Part shown: positions 61,121 to 64,000 of the stretch, piece after piece | Position numbering within the stretch: the stretch's first letter is position 1 | How the letters are laid out: each line of letters opens with the position of its first letter | Assembly: GCA_017417315.1 (NCBI GenBank) | Contig: JAFPZK010000053.1 | Span: 186,001 to 250,000 of the forward strand | Length of the DNA stretch: 64,000 nucleotides | Origin: Bacteroidales bacterium | GTDB lineage: Bacteria; Bacteroidota; Bacteroidia; Bacteroidales; UBA3824 | Reading direction: 5' to 3' | Position numbers and translations under genes: made by a program | The notes under the pieces: generated by a model | Seen by the model: the letters and a program-made list of their open reading frames with translations, nothing else | What the model was told of the DNA's origin: nothing | The model's database searches: none

Positions 61121-62017
61121 ATGGACGTAGAGTATTTAAGGCATCAAGAAATTGACTATGACGCATGGCAGGATTGCATTGACAATTCTGTTAATGCTTG
61201 TTTATACTCGCGCACATGGTTTTTGGACTGTGTTTCTACTGACTGGCGGGGACTTGTACTCGGCGATTACGAAGCCGTTATGCCGCTGTTTTTTTCTGAC
61301 GGAAAACTCTATTTGCCTGATTGCATGGAGTGGCTCGGGATATATTCGGGAAAATTACCGCAAAAAGAAGTCGCGAAGAAGTTTTTGCAGTTTATTGCAA
61401 ATAATTTCAAGTATGCGGATATACGGTTAGATAAATTTTCAGGTTTTTTTCCGCCGAAAAAAGGCAGAAAAAAAGTACAATATTTGTATCAGTTTGATAC
61501 CGTAAAATGTTTGTCAGATAAACTCGCCAATATGTCGGCAAGGATAAAAAACCGAATATTAAAATTCGGTGAACAGGGTTTTAGATTTACCAAAGCGGGA
61601 GAAGGGGTTTTTGTTGAATCGTTTATGCGGTGTAATACAAACAAATCGTTCAAAGAAATCGAAACCATAGGACGGATAATTTCTGAGTCGTCAAAACGCA
61701 AATCGTGCGTATCGTTTTTTCTTGACGACATAAACAATCTTTCGTGCGGCATAATAACGGTGATTTTTGACGGCAATTATATTTTTATCCCGCAACTCGA
61801 AGCCATAGGCAAATATAATACCGTAGACGAAACAATTCTGATGCTTTTTCATATTCTCACCTATTTTGAGGGTGCACCGCTTATTCTTGTTGTTGACCCG
61901 CAAAAAATCCGTATAAGCGAAAGCATTTTGCAAGGTATGGGCGCGAAAAAGTTCGGATACTTAAATTACCGAAAAGATAAATTGTCGGGTATAAGAGATT
62001 TTTTTAAATTAAACTAA
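61121..62017 (+). CDS. Uncharacterised protein, possibly of the GNAT fold
   Basis: 298 residues, no signal or TM. It begins MDVEYLRHQEIDYDAWQDCI and has RTWFLDCVSTDWRGLVLGDY, LYLPDCMEWLGIYSGKL and a late ILVVDPQKIRISESILQGMG. The order and length recall FemAB/GNAT-like acyltransferase relatives found next to core genes in Bacteroidetes, but no acetyl-CoA loop is clear. It lies 5 bp upstream of xth and is probably co-transcribed. Confidence 0.7.
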   Translation: MDVEYLRHQEIDYDAWQDCIDNSVNACLYSRTWFLDCVSTDWRGLVLGDYEAVMPLFFSDGKLYLPDCMEWLGIYSGKLPQKEVAKKFLQFIANNFKYADIRLDKFSGFFPPKKGRKKVQYLYQFDTVKCLSDKLANMSARIKNRILKFGEQGFRFTKAGEGVFVESFMRCNTNKSFKEIETIGRIISESSKRKSCVSFFLDDINNLSCGIITVIFDGNYIFIPQLEAIGKYNTVDETILMLFHILTYFEGAPLILVVDPQKIRISESILQGMGAKKFGYLNYRKDKLSGIRDFFKLN

Positions 62018-62022
62018 AAAAT

Positions 62023-62784
62023 ATGAAAATAATATCATACAATCTAAACGGAATAAGAGCGGCTGTTACAAAAGGACTTTACACGTGGCTCAAAGAAGAA
62101 AATCCTGATATTTTGTGCATTCAGGAAACCAAAGCGCAAAACGGTCAGATAGACGAAGTGGAGTTTAAGCGTTACGGTTATAACTGCTATTGGTTTTCAG
62201 CAAAGAAAAAAGGATATTCAGGGACGGGAATCGTCAGCAAACAAGAACCTTTGCACGTAGAATACGGAATGGGAATAGAAAAATACGATGACGAAGGACG
62301 TTTTATCAGAGCCGATTATGACGGTTTCAGCGTGATTTCCGTTTATCACCCCTCAGGCACGAGCGGCGAAGAAAGACAGGCTTTTAAAATGCAATGGCTT
62401 GAAGATTTTTCTCAATACGTTCAGGAATTAAGAAAAACTCACGACAAACTTATTATAAACGGCGATTTTAATATTTGCAGACTTTGGATTGACATCAACA
62501 AGCCTGAAACTCATGAAGACGTTTCGGGATTTTTGCCCGAAGAACGGGATTGGTTTCAAAGGTTTGTTGACCTCGGATATACGGATAGTTTCAGAGAGTT
62601 CAACAATGAAGAAAAACAATATAGTTGGTGGTCTTACAGAGCGGGGGCTTATCAGAAAAACCTCGGTTGGAGAATAGATTATAATATGGTTACGGACAAT
62701 TTGAAAGGAGAATTAAAATCCGCTTTTATCCGCAGCAACTTGCGTTATTCCGATCATTGTCCCGTGGGAATAGAAATATTTTAA
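62023..62784 (+). CDS. xth: Exodeoxyribonuclease III / AP endonuclease
   Basis: 253 residues. Metal-site motifs in order: ISYNLNGIRAA with the first Asn, CIQETKAQ with the catalytic Glu, VYHPSG, NGDFNICR, and the C-terminal SDHCPVGIEIF with the general-base His. It cleaves DNA at abasic sites in base-excision repair. It starts 5 bp after the previous gene and 9 bp before rsgA. Confidence 0.95.
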   Translation: MKIISYNLNGIRAAVTKGLYTWLKEENPDILCIQETKAQNGQIDEVEFKRYGYNCYWFSAKKKGYSGTGIVSKQEPLHVEYGMGIEKYDDEGRFIRADYDGFSVISVYHPSGTSGEERQAFKMQWLEDFSQYVQELRKTHDKLIINGDFNICRLWIDINKPETHEDVSGFLPEERDWFQRFVDLGYTDSFREFNNEEKQYSWWSYRAGAYQKNLGWRIDYNMVTDNLKGELKSAFIRSNLRYSDHCPVGIEIF

Positions 62785-62793
62785 AAAAGCAAA

Positions 62794-63726
62794 GTGGAAG
62801 GTTTGGTCATAAAATCTACCGGCAGCAACTACATTGTCTTGTCCGGAGAGCAGAGAATTGATTGCAAGGTCAGGGGCAAACTCCGTTTGGATATGCTCAG
62901 GACTACAAATCCCGTTGCCGTTGGCGATATAGTGGAGTTCGAATTTCAGCAGGACAACAAAACAGGCGTTATCACTGAGATAAAAAAACGCAAAAACTAC
63001 ATCGTAAGAAAGTCGGTGAATTTGAGCAAAGAAAACCATATCATCGCCGCTAACGTAGATCAGTGTCTGCTTGTCCTTACTCTTATTATGCCCGAAACGC
63101 CGCTCGAATTTGTTGACAGGTTTTTAGTTTCGGCAGAGGCTTACAAAGTGCCGGCAGTTTTGGTTTTTAACAAGGCGGATATTTACGAGGGCGGTCTTGA
63201 AGACGTTTTGAAAGAGACAATGGAGATTTATGAAAAAATCGGTTATAAAACCCTTGCCGTATCTTCAATAACGGGTCAGGGCATAGAGGATTTAAAAGCA
63301 TTGCTAAAAGACAAGACGACAATGCTTTCGGGCAATTCAGGAACGGGAAAGTCAACTTTGATTAATACCGTTAACCCCGGACTCAACCTTAAAACAGCCG
63401 AAATTTCACAATATTCATTCGCAGGAAAACACACGACGACTTTTGCGGAAATGTTTGACCTTGACTTCGGCGGCAAAATCATTGACACGCCCGGAATAAA
63501 AGGTTTCGGCTTAACGGGAATGTCAGAGGAAGATATTGCGCATAATTTTCCTGAAATGTTTAAGTGTTTGAGCCGTTGTAAGTTTTATAACTGCACACAT
63601 ACTCACGAACCCGGTTGCGCAGTAAAAGAGGCTGTTGACGAAGGTTTAATTTCGCCTTCGCGTTATCATAGTTATTTGTCGATTCTTACGGACTCTAACT
63701 CTAAGTACAGGGAAAAATCCCGCTAA
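62794..63726 (+). CDS. rsgA: Ribosome small-subunit-dependent GTPase A
   Basis: 310 residues from a GTG start on 62794. An OB fold (about 1-65) precedes a circularly permuted GTPase: G4 VFNKADI, G5 SSITGQG, then G1 GNSGTGKSTL and G3 DTPGIKGFG. The C-terminal zinc knuckle is CKFYNCTHTHEPGCAV. It checks late 30S assembly. It is in tandem with xth. Confidence 0.95.
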   Translation: MEGLVIKSTGSNYIVLSGEQRIDCKVRGKLRLDMLRTTNPVAVGDIVEFEFQQDNKTGVITEIKKRKNYIVRKSVNLSKENHIIAANVDQCLLVLTLIMPETPLEFVDRFLVSAEAYKVPAVLVFNKADIYEGGLEDVLKETMEIYEKIGYKTLAVSSITGQGIEDLKALLKDKTTMLSGNSGTGKSTLINTVNPGLNLKTAEISQYSFAGKHTTTFAEMFDLDFGGKIIDTPGIKGFGLTGMSEEDIAHNFPEMFKCLSRCKFYNCTHTHEPGCAVKEAVDEGLISPSRYHSYLSILTDSNSKYREKSR

Positions 63727-63741
63727 AAGAATTTAAAGAAA

Positions 63742-64000
63742 ATGATTAGGAAAATCTTTGTTTTGTTTTTGTTACTGACTGTTTTTTGCGGGACAAGGGC
63801 GCAACGGTTTTATCAACCGTTAGCTCCGGTTTATGATATAGAAATGCAAAGTGCGGCACTCGTAGACAGTGTTGAAAGGTTTACTTTATTTAAGCCGGTT
63901 TTAATCCCTGAAAAAGACATAGATACGGTTCAAAAAGAAAAATTCGTTAATTGGTTATATACGCATTTTTTTGAGGACGATTTCTTGAAATTTGCTTCTA
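63742..64000 (+). CDS. Secreted hypothetical protein, cut by the right edge
   Basis: 86 codons are visible from the ATG at 63742. A hydrophobic signal peptide (MIRKIFVLFLLLTVFCGTRA) is followed by QRFYQPLAPVYDIEMQSAAL and then FTLFKPVLIPEKDIDTVQKE. No family is recognised. It follows rsgA by 15 bp. Confidence 0.7.
   Translation, partial: MIRKIFVLFLLLTVFCGTRAQRFYQPLAPVYDIEMQSAALVDSVERFTLFKPVLIPEKDIDTVQKEKFVNWLYTHFFEDDFLKFAS

Overview
The window is chromosomal DNA from a member of the Bacteroidales (Bacteroidetes). The evidence is a SusC/SusD pair with a hybrid two-component regulator, many promoters with the Bacteroidetes -7 box TAnnTTTG and a TTTG or TTG about 20 bp upstream, start codons without clear Shine-Dalgarno sequences, a three-subunit type B sdhCAB operon, and GH95 and GH127 glycan hydrolases. 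The closest genus cannot be read from the sequence.

Layout. 1-3.2 kb: the N-terminal part of gpmI (cut by the left edge) and a chemoreceptor. 3.2-9.4 kb (minus strand): the inner half of a fructan utilisation locus, with fructokinase, sugar permease, GH32 fructanase and a hybrid two-component sensor that lacks its ATPase domain. 9.4-20.5 kb: a foreign-looking accessory block. It holds an ATPase, lipoproteins, a strongly structured RNA candidate, a 4-TM protein, two dynamin-like GTPases, a lipoprotein, an FRG-domain protein, a higBA toxin-antitoxin pair, a truncated DUF4143 ATPase and several inverted repeats. 20.8-27.3 kb: the outer-membrane half of the fructan locus (SusC, SusD, surface glycan-binding lipoprotein). 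The two halves share a conserved operator of about 60 bp, so they look like one regulon separated by the block. 27.4-35.6 kb: a type I restriction-modification locus with an ORF6N/PLD-like gene and a DUF1016 nuclease gene between hsdM and hsdS.

35.7-48.5 kb: a lipoprotein, a membrane-anchored repeat protein, GH127 beta-L-arabinofuranosidase, an ADP-ribosylglycohydrolase, a PAS/SpoIIE phosphatase, a membrane protein, an outer-membrane barrel and GH95 alpha-L-fucosidase. 48.6-55.4 kb: rseP, a DUF4837 lipoprotein and queD, followed by two adjacent caspase-like genes, one with about 13 MORN repeats. 55.5-64 kb: core genes sdhCAB, a TlpA-like thioredoxin, a family 2 glycosyltransferase, rpsT, an unknown gene, xth, rsgA and the start of a secreted protein.

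The strongest candidate for an undescribed system is the 11.99-18.46 kb module: structured RNA, 4-TM protein, paired dynamin-like GTPases, lipoprotein and FRG protein. It resembles known defence systems built on paired dynamin-like proteins, but its composition is different. The other main findings are the HTCS without a kinase ATPase domain, the shared operator that joins the split fructan locus, and the internal promoter plus hairpin that gives the ORF6N gene its own control inside the restriction locus. All functions here are inferred from sequence reading; no search was run.
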